Below, one piece after another: positions 31,542 through 42,165 of a DNA stretch of 64,000 bases. The notes under the pieces were generated by a model. The model saw nothing but the letters and a program-made list of their open reading frames with translations. It was not told the DNA's origin and did no database searches. A program made the position numbers and the translations under genes. Source of the DNA: Carettochelys insculpta (Eukaryota > Chordata > Testudines > Carettochelyidae); NCBI RefSeq assembly GCF_033958435.1, contig NC_134138.1, positions 2,864,001-2,928,000 on the forward strand, read 5' to 3'. Position 1 is the first letter of the stretch, and each line of letters starts with the position of its first letter.

Positions 31542-33243
31542 TCAGGTCTCCCGCGGGCTGAGCGGGGCCGCGGCGCCCTTGAAGCAGGCGGACTCGTGGT
31601 GCTTGTTGAGATAGGACTTGAGCGCGAAGGTCTTGCTGCAGCGCTTGCACTGGAAGTGCTTGAAGGCGGAGTGCGTCTGCATGTGCGCCCGCAGGTTGGA
31701 GCGGTCGGCGAAGGCCTTGCCGCAGTGCGCGCAGCCGAAGGGCTTCTCGCCCGTGTGCGAGCGCATGTGGCCCTGCAGCAGCCAGGGCCGGCTGAAGGCC
31801 TTGCCGCACACCTCGCACTTGTGCTTGAGGTCGTGGGTGAGCAGGTGCATGGCCATGGCCGGCATGGAGACGTACACCTTGCCGCACGTGGGGCACTTCT
31901 TGGCCATCTTGCTGTCCAGGCTGCGGTGCGTCTGCTTGTGGCGGCTCAGGTTGGAGGAGGTGGCGTAGGTCTTCCCGCACTCGGAGCAGCGGTGCCGCTG
32001 CAGGGTCCGCGCCCCGCTCAGCGCCTTGCGCCGCGACCGGCCGTCCGTGATGAAGAAGGCGTCCACCGCGTAGCCCTCGCTCACCGCCGCGTCGCCGTTG
32101 ATGTAGCCGGCGGCGATCTCCGAGCGCGGGCTGTCGGGCGGCTCCGAGTCGGGCGCGCCGTAGTCCCCGTGCGCGCCCGGGTAGAGCGGGTCGGGCGAGG
32201 GCACCTTGAGGCCGCGTTCGGTTTCGCCTTCATAGCCGGCCGGGGCGATGTAGTCGCGGAGGTACCCTGGTGGGGGGAGCGGGGACACCGGTCAGGGGCT
32301 GCGGGCCGGGCGGCTGGGGCGAACCCGCCACGGGGCCGGCGGGGAGCGCCCGGCTGATGGCCCCGGCGCTGGCTGCCCCTTCCCCCGGCCGCCCGCTGCC
32401 CCCTGCTCCGAGCCCCCCGGCCTGGGGGGACAGCCGCGGGCTGCGGCTCCTGCTCAGCGGGGGCTGCCCCTCGGAGCCCCCCCCCCCCCACAGCCCGCGT
32501 GCCGGAGCTGCGCCCCTCCCCCGCCTCCCGAAGAGCCCCGCAGAGGTGACCCCTTCCCGGCAGGAGAAGGCTCAAGGTCAGCGGGCGGCGGCGCCCGCTC
32601 GCCGGAAAACCCACTTCAGCAAAATTCCCCCCGTTATGCAACACGCCGCAGCCGGGGAGAGGCCGCGGCAGCCGTGCCAGCGGCGCCGCAGGCCGGAGCT
32701 CCCCGGGCACGGCCCGGGGACCTCGGCACCCCCAGGGGCCGCCAGCTCGGGCATGGGGCCCGCAGCGGCGGGAGCCGGGCCCCCGCCCGCATCGCCCAGG
32801 GGTCCGGAGGCCGCTCGCAGTTGTCCTTGAACTTGTCTATTGCCAGACAAAAGGGCCTCGCGAACAAAACGAGCCGGCCCCGGGGGAATTCCGCCCCGCC
32901 CCGCTCCAGTCCCCCGGTGCCGGTCCCCGAACCCGGGCCCCGAGCAAAGTACAATGTCAACACCCTGCGAGCGGCGGCCCCCGCGCAACATGGCCGGGCG
33001 CGCCGCATGCCAGGGAAGGCGCAGGCTGCACGCAGGAATGCGGCGCGCTGCGAGCGGCCCGGCCCGGCCCGGCTCGGCCCCCCGCCGCCTCCCGGGCCCC
33101 CCGCGCGCAGGCCGGCGCCGCTCTTTACCCTTGTCGTGCAGCCGCGCGCTGAAGTCCGCCCGGGATCTGCCGTAGGAGCTTTCCAGATCAGCCGAGGAGA
33201 AATCATCCACTTTCACCTTTTTGACCAGGAAGGACCTTGGCAT
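31542..33243 (-). CDS. SCRT1: SCRT1, Scratch-type zinc-finger transcriptional repressor
   Basis: A nuclear repressor of the Snail superfamily that binds E-boxes and promotes neuronal differentiation. Exon 1 is 33243-33129 (115 nt); the intron is 33128-32267 (862 bp, GGTAAAG donor, CCCCACCAG acceptor); exon 2 is 32266-31542. The joined product is 279 residues. Residues 1-9 (MPRSFLVKK) are the SNAG corepressor-recruiting motif. A Scratch-specific block ([24 protein letters not shown]) lies at 92-119. C2H2 fingers are at 132-152, 163-183, 189-209 and 217-237; the fifth (245-266) ends in Cys, as usual for this family. SSADLES after SNAG and the second-finger sequence point to SCRT1, not SCRT2. 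It is shorter than human SCRT1 (348 aa) because the Gly/Ala linker before finger 1 is almost absent. All fingers are intact; no frameshift. Confidence 0.97.
32267..33128 (-). other. SCRT1: SCRT1 intron 1
   Basis: The only intron within the coding region, phase 1. It is GC-rich with no repeat insertion. The donor GGTAAAG (33129-33123) and acceptor CCCCACCAG (32275-32267) fit consensus, and the codon across the junction (GGG) restores the expected DKGYL sequence. Confidence 0.9.
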
Positions 33244-33790
33244 GGTGCCCGGGGGCGGCCGCGGCGGGGAGGGCAGGGGAGGAGAGAGCGCTACCCCGCG
33301 GCCGCTGCAAACCCCCCTGCGCGGTGGCCGTCCGCCTCGCCTCGGCCCCTGCTGGCTCAGCCGCGCAGCGCCCAGCCCAGCCCCGGCCCGGCTGCCGAGC
33401 TGCCCAGGCGCGATCCCTCCTTGCAGCGAGGCTGGCGCGGGGGGGTGGGGAACGCCGGCTGCTTTGCTGCCCCTCCAGCGCCGTGCACCGGCCGGCCCTG
33501 CCTGCCGGGGCTAGCGCGGCCCCGCCGGCGGCTGCTGCGGCATCGCCCGGGCGTTCAGCACTGGACAGCTCCCCGCGGCGGCTCCGGCTCCGGCTCCCGT
33601 CCCGGCGCCCCCGCCTGCGCCGCGCGCCGCCGCGCGGTATTGTTCTGCTGCGGGCGGGCGGGCGGCTGGGTCCCGCCGGCGCTGGACAGCTCCCAGGCTC
33701 TGCCGCAGCCGCCGCGCAAGGCCGGGGCTGGATTGCTGGACTCCCCGATCAGCTGTTTGGATTTATAACGCAGCGATCAGGTGGTGGACG
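33244..33790 (-). promoter_or_regulatory. SCRT1: SCRT1 core promoter and 5'UTR
   Basis: A CpG island. On the minus strand TATAAA lies at 33767-33762, predicting transcription start near 33735 and a 5'UTR of about 490 nt. E-boxes flank it: CAGCTG at 33750-33755 and CAGGTG at 33778-33783; the latter core is the type bound by Snail/Scratch factors. Two copies of CTGGACAGCTCC (33561-33572 and 33682-33693) lie in the predicted 5'UTR; the first follows TTCAGCA and looks like a compressed REST/NRSF element. A SOX-like GAACAATACCG (minus, about 33646-33636) is also present. Confidence 0.6.
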
Positions 33791-34059
33791 GAAATGGAAG
33801 CGCTTAATTTAATCCATCAAAAAAAAAAAAAAGAAAAAAAAAATCTCCCGGGAACAGCAGCGGGCCGGGATGATTTAGTGACGCTGTTGTGAGTCGCCTC
33901 CTGCCCGGGCTTTTTGCAAGGAGAGCAGAAAGAGAGAAGAGATGACCAGCAGGCAGTGGGGCGCCCTGTTGAGCCCCCCTCCTCCCCCTCCCGTATCTGA
34001 GGCACCCCCCCCCACTCAGGCAAGTTGCCCAGGGACACCTCCGGGGGCCCAGGCGCAGA

Positions 34060-34215
34060 GCACGGCCCCGGCGCGGCCCGAGCTAATGAGAGACGCTGCA
34101 CACACCCCCCCGCCCCATTTATTTGATTTATTGGGGGGAGGATAACGAGGACCTGCGGTCTCTGGGATGCCATAAAGAAGCTCTGTGCTCACTTTTTAAT
34201 GAGCAGCGCGCCAAG
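34060..34215. promoter_or_regulatory. Candidate regulatory island upstream of SCRT1
   Basis: An AT-rich segment in GC-rich surroundings with AGCTAATGAGAGACGCTGCA, CATTTATTTGATTTATTG, GATAACGAGGAC and TTTTTAATGAGCAGCG: homeodomain cores in a compact block. No coding potential. Confidence 0.35.
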
Positions 34216-34239
34216 CTGCCTTCTCCTTGGCTCCATCTG

Positions 34240-34565
34240 GCTGGGGGAGGCAGCGGGGCGTAGTGGTTGGAGCAGGGGCTGGGTCAGGACGCCCGGGTTC
34301 TAGCGCACCCCGGGAGGGGAGTGCAGGCCTGTGGTTAGAGCCAAAGCCGGGAGTCGGGGCCCCGGGGGTCTTTCTGCACCCTGGGAGGGCAGCGATGTCT
34401 AGTGGTTACAGAGCAGGGACTGGGCGCCAGGACGCCCGGGTTCTACTTTCCTCAGCTCCAGGGGGGCAGGGCTGCCTGATGGTTAGTGCTGAGCCGCGCA
34501 GAGAGGCCCACTGGGTTCTGCCCTCGGTCTGCACGGGCCTATCACCCCCTAGCGGTTAGAACAAA
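34240..34565 (+). repeat. tRNA-like tandem units, degenerate
   Basis: Four to five units of about 70-75 bp, each with a TAGTGGTTAGAGC-like A-box block and a CCCGGGTTCTA-like B-box block (34261/34300, 34333, 34399/34437, 34479). It is the same family as the regular 66-bp array at 62507-62760. Confidence 0.6.
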
Positions 34566-34984
34566 AGGGGGGCGCAGGGCTGCTGGCTCTGGCGCGGCCA
34601 ACTGTGAGATAGCGGGTGCGGGGCTTCCTCCCCCCCCGCCCGGGCTATCCTGGGCCTCTGCCACCCGTGCCAGAGCGTCTCCCACGGCCCCTCCCAGGGC
34701 TTGGGGCGGGGTGAGGAGCGCGGGGCAAGCCGTCCTGGACAACCCCCCTCCCGCACGGCGCCTCCTCCGGGAGCTCAAGTCAAACCTCCTGGGTGCGGGT
34801 GCATTTCCCGTGGCCCCGTGAGCCGCAGCTTGGTCCACACGGCTCGGCGCTCCTCCCCCGCGCTCTGCCCAGCAGCCGCGCCGTGCGCCTCCGGAGCCAG
34901 GACTCGGTTTTGTTTTCCACCCGCCCTCCTCAGCCCCGGCAGCTCGACGTGACCGCAACCAAGCGAACAAGCCGCAGTCGCCTG

Positions 34985-35175
34985 AAGTTTACAAGTCACC
35001 CGCTTACATCACGCTCGCCAGGCCAATGGCGCTCGGCTCATGCTAATGAGGCGCGCAGGGGCGCAGAAGGTCCCCCCTTGCACAAGGATTCCTTTAGGAG
35101 ACATATGTCCCTAATTAACCAATCTCTAGGAACAGGCCTGCTCGCTATTGTGCTGCGCCGGGTCGGTTTTGTGCA
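34985..35175. promoter_or_regulatory. Candidate enhancer with CCAAT, octamer-like and homeodomain sites
   Basis: Contains GGCCAATGGCG, TCATGCTAATGAGGCG, GACATATGTCCC (palindromic E-box) and CCTAATTAACCAATCTC within about 120 bp. It lies about 1.3 kb upstream of the predicted SCRT1 start. No gene. Confidence 0.4.
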
Positions 35176-35929
35176 CGTCTGCAGAAGGAAACCGAGCCGG
35201 GATCTGCAGAGACCGGGGCGGAAACCGACCAGCCCGGCTCACCCCCAGCTGCCCGGGCCTCTCTGCACATACCCTGGCCGTGGGGGGAAGGGGGGGGGCA
35301 GCACGCGGCCCAGGGGATTTCTGGGGGGAAGCGGGTGTAGAAGAGACACGCGTGTTCGCACGTGGGCGGGCTCGGGTTTGTTCCGCGCACGGGCCAATAA
35401 GGGGCAGAGCCTGAGCCCGGCTTCACCCCTCAGAGCGTCTTAGTCTGGGTGCTACTTTCCCGGCCTGCGGGGGAGCCGCGGGCCTTGGGGTTACAAGACT
35501 CCCCCGCCGTGGGGCGTTCCCCCAGCCGCTCCTGGAGAGGCTGCGTCGCCCAGGCCCCATAGCCCCGAGCTTCGTTCCCCGCCCCGCGGAGGGACTCGCT
35601 GCACCCCCTTCTCCGGGCTGGCGAGAGGGAAACTGAGTCCCGACGGAAGCGCCGAGGGCTGAGCTGGGCCCGGTTCGCCCCGCGGGGCAGACCCTGCGCC
35701 CCAAGCGTGCCGGGCGCGGGATCCGCCGAGGAGGGGGCTGGGCTCACGAGCGCACCCCTCCCCCCGAGACTGGTCGCTTGCCACGTGCGCCGGGGCAGTC
35801 CCGCCAGGCCGGGGCGCAGGGGGAAGGCCCCGAGGCCGGGGCGCCCAGGCAGCCCCGGGGACACCAGGCCGCGCCCCTAGCCCGCCCCCAGCACCTGGCC
35901 CGGCAGCGCGCGTGGGGCGGCCCCGGGAG

Positions 35930-36110
35930 CAGGTAAGTGCCGTAATTGCGCGTTGCCAAGAAGTGCTGATTTCAGCGAAACGGGGAAGAAAGATCCAAGC
36001 GCCTTCATTTGCATAATAATAGGCTGGGAGGCAGCTCGAGCCCACCACGTCCTGGCGGCGCGCCAGCAAAGCGCCCCATTAGCATTTCCTCCGCCTCCCC
36101 GCCAGCCCAG
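35930..36110. promoter_or_regulatory. Candidate regulatory island
   Basis: TTCATTTGCATAATAATAGG (octamer-like), GCCGTAATTGCGCG, CCATTAGCATTTCC and CACGTCC occur together at the edge of a CpG-rich stretch. Confidence 0.35.
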
Positions 36111-36185
36111 GACCTTCCCCAGGAATCCAGCGCCCGGGCCGGGCAGGGCCTGCTCAGCGCTGTTCGGTCCCTGCCGCCCCCTGCC

Positions 36186-36490
36186 CCCCCCAGCTTACCT
36201 CCTGCCCTGGGGCCAACCCCTACCTCTCTGCGCCCCCCCCGTTACCCTCCTGCCCTGGGGCCAACCCCCACTTCCTTCCTGCCCTGTGCCTCCCCCGCCC
36301 CCGGCTTCTCTCCTGCCCTGGGGCCAACCCCCACCTCTCTGCACCCCTCCCCACTTACTTCCTGCCCCGGGGCCAACCCCCATGTTTCTGTGCCCCCCAC
36401 CACTTCCTTCCTGCCCTGCACCCCCCCCCCCGCTTCCCTCCTGCCCTGGCGCCCAACCTGCACCTCTCTGTGCCCCCCCTTCCCCAGCAA
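36186..36490 (+). repeat. Minisatellite of about 49 bp, degenerate
   Basis: Five to seven units around TCCTGCCCTGGGGCCAACCC with CACCTCTCTGYGCCCCCC; regular steps of 48-49 bp between full units, plus shortened units. Confidence 0.8.
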
Positions 36491-36564
36491 CCTTTGTCTT
36501 TCCAGGGCCCAGGGCTGCCTCTGCAACCCCATCAAGGCCTTTTGGCCCTGCTCTAAGGCAGTTG

Positions 36565-36690
36565 TGTTCCCTGGTGTAAATCAGGAGTGTCCCCATTGCA
36601 GCCCACCTGCCCCAACCTGTTGTGGTGTAAATCAGGAATGACTCCACTGCAGCCAGCCAGCCCCAGCCCAGTGTAAACGAGAGCATGCCT
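36565..36690 (+). repeat. Two copies of a GGTGTAAATCAGGA unit
   Basis: GGTGTAAATCAGGAGTGTCCCCATTGCAGCC (36571) and GGTGTAAATCAGGAATGACTCCACTGCAGCC (36622), 51 bp apart, then a partial copy (AGTGTAAACGAGAGC, 36671). Confidence 0.75.
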
Positions 36691-37289
36691 AGCCCAGCAA
36701 GCCTGGGTGTGGGGGCTGGCTGGCTGGCTGCCCCTCCCCCGGCCCCTCCTGCCAGCATGGCCCCTCTCCCAGAGGGAGGCCTTAGTTAACTTCCTTTCTG
36801 TTTGGAGCACTTGATTTTTGCCTCATCATGCTTTCATCCCGGAGCCCTTTCTCCGCCAGGGCACTTGTGCTGAATATGTTATTACCGTCATTGTCAGGCC
36901 TTGCCGCCGCACACTGCCCGCCTTGGCCCAAGGGCTTTTGCGATCTGGCAGAAGGTGCAGCTGGGACCAATTCACCCCCAGCCCCTCCCCCCCATCCAGC
37001 AGCTCAATCAGCAGCGCCGGGTGGGGGGGGGGTCAGAGACAACACCTTGTGATTAATCGGGGGTGGGGGCGGGGGGGGGGAGCTTTCTCCAGGCCCCGGG
37101 AGCTGCCTGCGGTGCTTCCAGCCATATGAGAGTCAGAGCCTGGATGCCATGGTGAGAGGCCCTTGGACTCGGCTGGCCCATGCCACTGGCCAGTTGGCAT
37201 CTACATTTGACTTGCCCTCCGCTCTTGGGTTGAATGCAACAGCAAGGCCCTCCCAGCCACTCGCGCCTGAGGTCAGTAGGCTATGCAGT

Positions 37290-37450
37290 CAGTTCATTTT
37301 TAGAACACTAGACCTAGGAGGGACCTCGAGGGGTTGGTTGTGAAGTCCAGACCCCTGCCTTTCTGGCAGGACCAAGCACCAGCTACGCCACCCCGATGTG
37401 CATCTGGCTAACCTGCTCTGAAATAGCTCCAGTGCTGAGACCGAATATCT
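37290..37450 (-). mobile_element. CR1 3' end fragment, diverged
   Basis: TAGAACACTAGACCTAGGAGGGACCTCGAGG through CTAACCTGCTCTGAAATAGCTCCAGTGCTGAGA is the reverse complement of a CR1 3' region (compare 59361-59520). It is short and mutated. Confidence 0.75.
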
Positions 37451-39392
37451 TGCGTGGGCTCAGCTCCCTTCTTGTCAGGGCCCAGACGCCAGCGAAATTA
37501 ACAATAACGGGGAGGACAGAAAAGGCATTAAACGTGCCTGGTGGTCTGGATGGGGCCCACGGTCAGCCCTGCTGAGTACACCTCTGGCTGGAGCAATTAG
37601 GCCAAGTTGTTCTTTCGACAAACCGTAGCCAGAGCCGGGGGGCGCTCGCCTGGGACAAGCAGAAAGGATGAAGGGGAAAGACACAGGGCGAAGCCACAGG
37701 TACGTCTGAGGGACTGCAGTGCCTGGGGCTGGGTTCTGGGAAGCGTCACAAACCCGCTGGCTGGTGCAGAAGGGAGTGTGCCGGCTGCACAGATGAAGAA
37801 AGCAGGCTGTGGATGGAAGCGAAAGCTTTTGAAGTCTGGTCTCCGGAGGAAAAGGCTGCGCCAGATAATCAGTGTGGTAAGTGAATGGGCTCCGCGGAAG
37901 AAAAGGCAGAGGAATGCCCCTGGGAGATAGGTCTGCCTGCCATGTTGTAATTGTGGGGCTTCCTTCCACGAGCTGGCCTGGGGAAAGGCAGGCAGCAGGC
38001 TGGGCTGCCTCCAGCCGTCAGCCCTAGCGCCGGCGACGTTCGGGATTCTACCTCTGCTCCAGCAACCACCGAGCTTTCCGGGGCCTGGCCCCGCTCCCCT
38101 TGCTCTGGGGTCGGCACCCTGTGCCTGGAGGCGGACGGGTTATAAAGCACCAGGAAGCAGCTTCCGCACAGCTCGGGGTCACTGCCTCCCAGTGGGGCAC
38201 ACAGGATAGTACCCTGGCATGAGGTGGTCGGGTCCCAGCCCATTTCAGAGGTGTTGTCATCCCCAATTCCCTTCCCCCAGCACAAAGGCCCCTCTCCTGG
38301 AAACTCTCCCGCGGGGAAGTGGTGTCCTGGAAGGTGGTGGCGCTGCTCACAAAGGGGACGTTGCTCACGTGTGTAAGGGTGAGCAGGGCCAGGGCCTACC
38401 CGTTGTGTTCTGTAGCAAGGGTGGCTGGGGCCAAGGACACCAGCCTCCTCCTCAGCCTAAGCAGGAGACCCCTGTCGGCAGGGGTGGGGTGTGGTGGGGT
38501 GGCACTGAGTCTGCTCTGGAGTCCCCCAGAGGCTGCCCCCGCTGGCACCCCCTAGGCAGTGTTCACAGACCTCGGAGCTGGCCGGGGGCGACCCAGATTT
38601 GCGTTCAACGCACTGCTCAAACCTCAGCCAGCGAAGGTGCCCTGCGAATCCGGCCAGCGAGATGTGAGGCCACTCTGCAGCCGGTGGCTGACCGGTGTCA
38701 CAGCCCGGATGCCAGCAGCCCTGCACCCACCGGTTTTCCTTGTGCCCAAATCAGGAGGCCGAGGGAACAAGCCCCAACTCCGAGCAATGCTTGCGAGGGA
38801 GCAGGCACAGCTAACTGCTGCAGGGTCTGAGGCCCAGGTGGGTGGAGCACCCCCACCTCCCGGAGAGTCAGCGGATGCGGATGGCCCTCAGTGAGGTCCC
38901 TGCTGCCCCACCGGGGAGGTGGAGTGTCTGCGCCCCAGCCCTGAGGACACTTCCTGCATCAATGGAAGGGGGGCTTCTCCCAACGGACCTAGTCCACCCT
39001 GCCCAGGGGCAGGAGCTGGCTTGCCCGCAGAGTTCTTCCATTGCTAGCTGAAGCCACAGCACGGAGAGGACCTCCCCAGCCCTGCGTGACGTTGCTTGGC
39101 CCACCTCGCCTTTCAGTGCAGACCAGGCTCACCATCGTGGGGCCTTGCGGAAACCTCTTACCGGACGGCCACGTACAGCGAGCTAGAAAGAGGGGGAAGG
39201 TGAGCGGAGCTGCGGGTCCTGTCCGCCTTTGTCCCCGCGCAATCGGGCAAGTTCTGGTCCCCGCAGAGCTGGTTTTATGGGCGCTCTGCCGTGCTGCTCG
39301 GCGGCAACAGGTTCCTGCCACCGCCGTGGCCTGGGCTCAGCTAGAGATGGAATGGTGCATGCTGGGAGCCGTAGTCTTCACGGTTAGATTTC
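37451..39392. other. Gene-poor stretch with no assigned element
   Basis: Open frames are shadows of GC bias. One plus-strand exon-like piece ends at a good donor (CAGTGTG/GTAAGTG, 37876), but no supporting neighbour exon was seen. Confidence 0.3.
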
Positions 39393-39404
39393 TAGAAGCA
39401 ACTT

Positions 39405-39977
39405 CGAGAACAACAAGAAGTCCTGTGGCACCTTATAGACTAACAGATATTTGGCAGCATGAGCTTTCATGGGCAAAGACCCGCTTCATCAGATGCATGG
39501 GTGGGGGGTGGTTTCAGAGGGGTATTTAAAGAGTGGGGTCCCAGTAAGAGGGAGGGCCGGAGCTGACAAGGTCTATTCAGCAAGGTGGAAACGGCCCAAT
39601 ATCAGTATGAGACTGGGAGTGGCTGGCCCCTTTCAAAGGCAGTTTCTCTGCCCTGGGTGCTAATATCTCCCCATTAGACTCTGACAAAGGCTCACATCCC
39701 CGTCTGATCTGACTTGTTTTTCCCTCTTTTGATAAGTGCTGTTGATACTGGGCCATTTCCACCTTGCGGAACAGACCTTGTCAGCTCCGGTCCTCCCTTT
39801 TCCTGGGACCCCACTCTTTAAATACCCCTCTGAAACCACCCCTGCCCCCCAACTCATGCATCTGACGAAGCAGATCTTTGCCCCTGAAAGCTTATGCTGC
39901 AAAATCTCTGTTAGTCTATAAGGTGCCACAAGACTTCTTGTTCTCGAAGCTACAGCCTAACATGGCTCCCTCTCTGG
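39405..39977. mobile_element. Inverted-repeat retroposon, long form (573 bp)
   Basis: Left arm about 39405-39545 and right arm about 39800-39949 are inverted copies: CTTATAGACTAACAGATATT with GCATGAGCTTTCATGGGCAAAGAC, mirrored by GATCTTTGCCCCTGAAAGCTTATGC and TCTGTTAGTCTATAAGGTGCCAC; AGGGGTATTTAAAGAGTGGGGTCCCAG mirrored by GGGACCCCACTCTTTAAATACCCCT. The right side continues to CTAACATGGCTCCCTCTCTGG. Flanks show an 11-of-12 direct repeat (TAGAAGCAACTT 39393-39404; TAGAAGAAACTT 39978-39989). Same family as 18054-18268, here with a middle section of about 250 bp. Non-coding. Confidence 0.85.
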
Positions 39978-40470
39978 TAGAAGAAACTTGGCATCCAGGC
40001 CCTGGGGGGGCGTCCGCCGAGGTTTGATTGTGCAACCCCCTGTAGGGGTGAACTTGGAGCAGGTTCCCAGGAGAGCAGAGGGCTGCTCATGCTCACCCCC
40101 ACCAGCCAGACCACGAGGAGAGCCGAGCAGAGATTGACGTAACGACTACGTGGAATTCATTTTGGTGGGAGGGGAGGGACGGATGCAGGAAACTTCTGCC
40201 CATCCATCAGCAGAGCAGGCAGCCCTGCAGCATAAACTCCGCTGGAGGCCGGGGGCTCTGCAGCTGGCTCCACCTGGTGACTGGCTCTGCCCCAGCGAGG
40301 GCGGCTGCTTTGCTGCTGATGGCCACTGCCTCTTGCTAGCAGGAGCACTAGCGAGTCGTTGGGCAGAGCCCTGGAGATCCCCTGTTGCTGTCCCTCCTCC
40401 CCGTTCCCCACAGCAGAGGTGAGCCAACGGTTTCACTTCCGGCCTCACTCTTCATCCCCGCAATTAGCAG

Positions 40471-40490
40471 CCCCCCCCCCCCCCCACCAG
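40471..40490 (+). repeat. Poly-C run
   Basis: An uninterrupted run of about 18 C residues. Confidence 0.9.
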
Positions 40491-40915
40491 TCTGATGCCG
40501 TCCGAACGACGGGAATTTCGGTTATTCCTATGAACAAACCCGTCCAGCACACGTGAGAAAACCAGGCTGGAGAAGGTAAAAGTGTCATTAACCGGAGGTG
40601 AGTGTGCAGAGCAACGCCACTAACAAACTTGCACACGTTTAACGAGCTGGCTAAGCCTGAGACCCAGCAGCTGAATGTGCTGCGCCCCCCCTTCCAAATT
40701 TCACACTCCCCAGGGGGCTGCCCCCCACATTGTGCACCCCGGCACTAGGGAATGCTCCCATTGCTCTCCTGAGCCTGGAATGGCCCAGAGCTTTGGGCCT
40801 CACCATGCCTCTGCTGTCAGCCAAGAGCCATGGGTCTTGCTGGCAACGTGTGGCGTATTGTGGCCATAGTCCTGAGCCTTGGAAAAGACAACAACCTACT
40901 ACTGCTGTTGGGTCC

Positions 40916-41298
40916 TGTGATGTAGTGGGGGATGTGTGTGACAGGCTGAGCAGCTCACACAGGCTGGGGATGACCTCCGGCTGTCTGTACCCTAAGCTGG
41001 CAGGTAACACCTCTGTCCCCGACTGAAGAGCAGGTTGGGTTTGACTCAGAGGGGTCAGCTGGGGGGCATTGGAGGGCAGCTCGCCTGTGCTGAGGGGAGG
41101 CTAGACCCCAGCTGGGGCAACCCTCGGGCTCCTCTCCCCAGGACGGGTTGGAATGACTGTCTCTGCCGGCTGCACGGACCCCTCTGTGCTGAGCTGGGCT
41201 TCTGTCGCCTAGTAAACTTCCTGTTCTACCCGCTGAGTGAGAGTCACTCCTGCCTGTGCCTGGGGGGCAGTGCTTGGGGACCCCTGAACCCCATTACA
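40916..41298 (+). mobile_element. Solo LTR, same family as 58320-58738
   Basis: Starts TGTGATGTAG and ends GAACCCCATTACA. It shares with the LTR at 58.3 kb the blocks CCCCAGGACGGGTTGGAA, CTGTCTCTG.C.GC and GCTGAGTGAGAGTCA.TCCTGCC. The polyA signal is mutated to AGTAAA near 41212. Flanking bases show no clear duplication. Confidence 0.8.
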
Positions 41299-41764
41299 AT
41301 TACTCCATTAGCAGGTCTGTGTGGTGGATCTAATGCATCCAGCCCCACTGATGATCAAGCGGGTGTCAGTAAGATGCTACGTGTGTGGGTTTGGTTCTTT
41401 GTCGGGGGGGAGGGGATGTTCTTCTCAGCTTGTTCTTCTGGACACTTAGAAAGATAAACATTGAAAAATACATTGAAAACATCATTCTGGTTGCGAAGTC
41501 GAGCACTGAAAAACTAGGAAATGCCGGTTGCTTGTGCAGCCTTCAGCTGGCCATCCTGTGTGTCTGCACAACGACACAGCCTCGAACTGTGCACTCGCAG
41601 CCGAGAGAGGCGGGTGGGATTAACCCAGGACTTGAGGGAGGGGGGTTCAGGCCCCTGCTCTGCTAGACATTGGGTGGCCTTGGGCTCTGGGTCTCACCCT
41701 GCCTCTGTTTCCCAGGGGTAAAATAGCCCTGCTAGTAAATAATATTCAAATACCGAAAAGCCCA

Positions 41765-42165
41765 TGAGTGCAGAGATGGGACAAGCTAAGTGCATAACAG
41801 GAGCTTTTGGTTTCAAGTGGAGTGCCCAAGGGTTTGGGCTGGTGTTGTTCAGCATCTTTATTGCTGACCTGGCAGACGGGATGGGTTGCACCCTCAGCAC
41901 ATTTGCAGATGGCACTAAGCTATGGGGAGAGGTAGATCCATTGGAAGGCAGGAACAGGGTCCAGAGTGACCTAGACAAACTGGAGGACTGGGCCAAAAGA
42001 TATCTGATGAGGTTCAACAGGGAGAAGTGCAGAGTCCTGCCTGTGGGATGGAAGAATCCCAAGCACTGCTAAGGGCGGGGACCAACTGGCTCAGTAGCAG
42101 TGCAGCAGAAAAGGACCTGGGGATGGATGAGAGGCTGGATGTGAGCTAAGAGTGGCCCTTTGGGG
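41765..42165 (+). pseudogene. CR1 reverse transcriptase fragment
   Basis: LVLFSIFIADL, then FADGTKLW at about 41900 (catalytic FADD changed to FADG), then LDKLEDWAKRYLMRFNREKCRVL. Short piece of the RT palm; both ends truncated; inactive. Confidence 0.85.

Noticed and set aside
30623..32357. Gly/Arg-rich plus-strand frames of 312 and 420 codons
   Set aside because: Antisense shadow of SCRT1 exon 2 and its GC-rich flank.
32634..33768. Pro/Ala/Arg-rich frames across the SCRT1 intron and promoter
   Set aside because: CpG-island composition removes stop codons; the splice sites and SNAG/zinc-finger frame explain the region.
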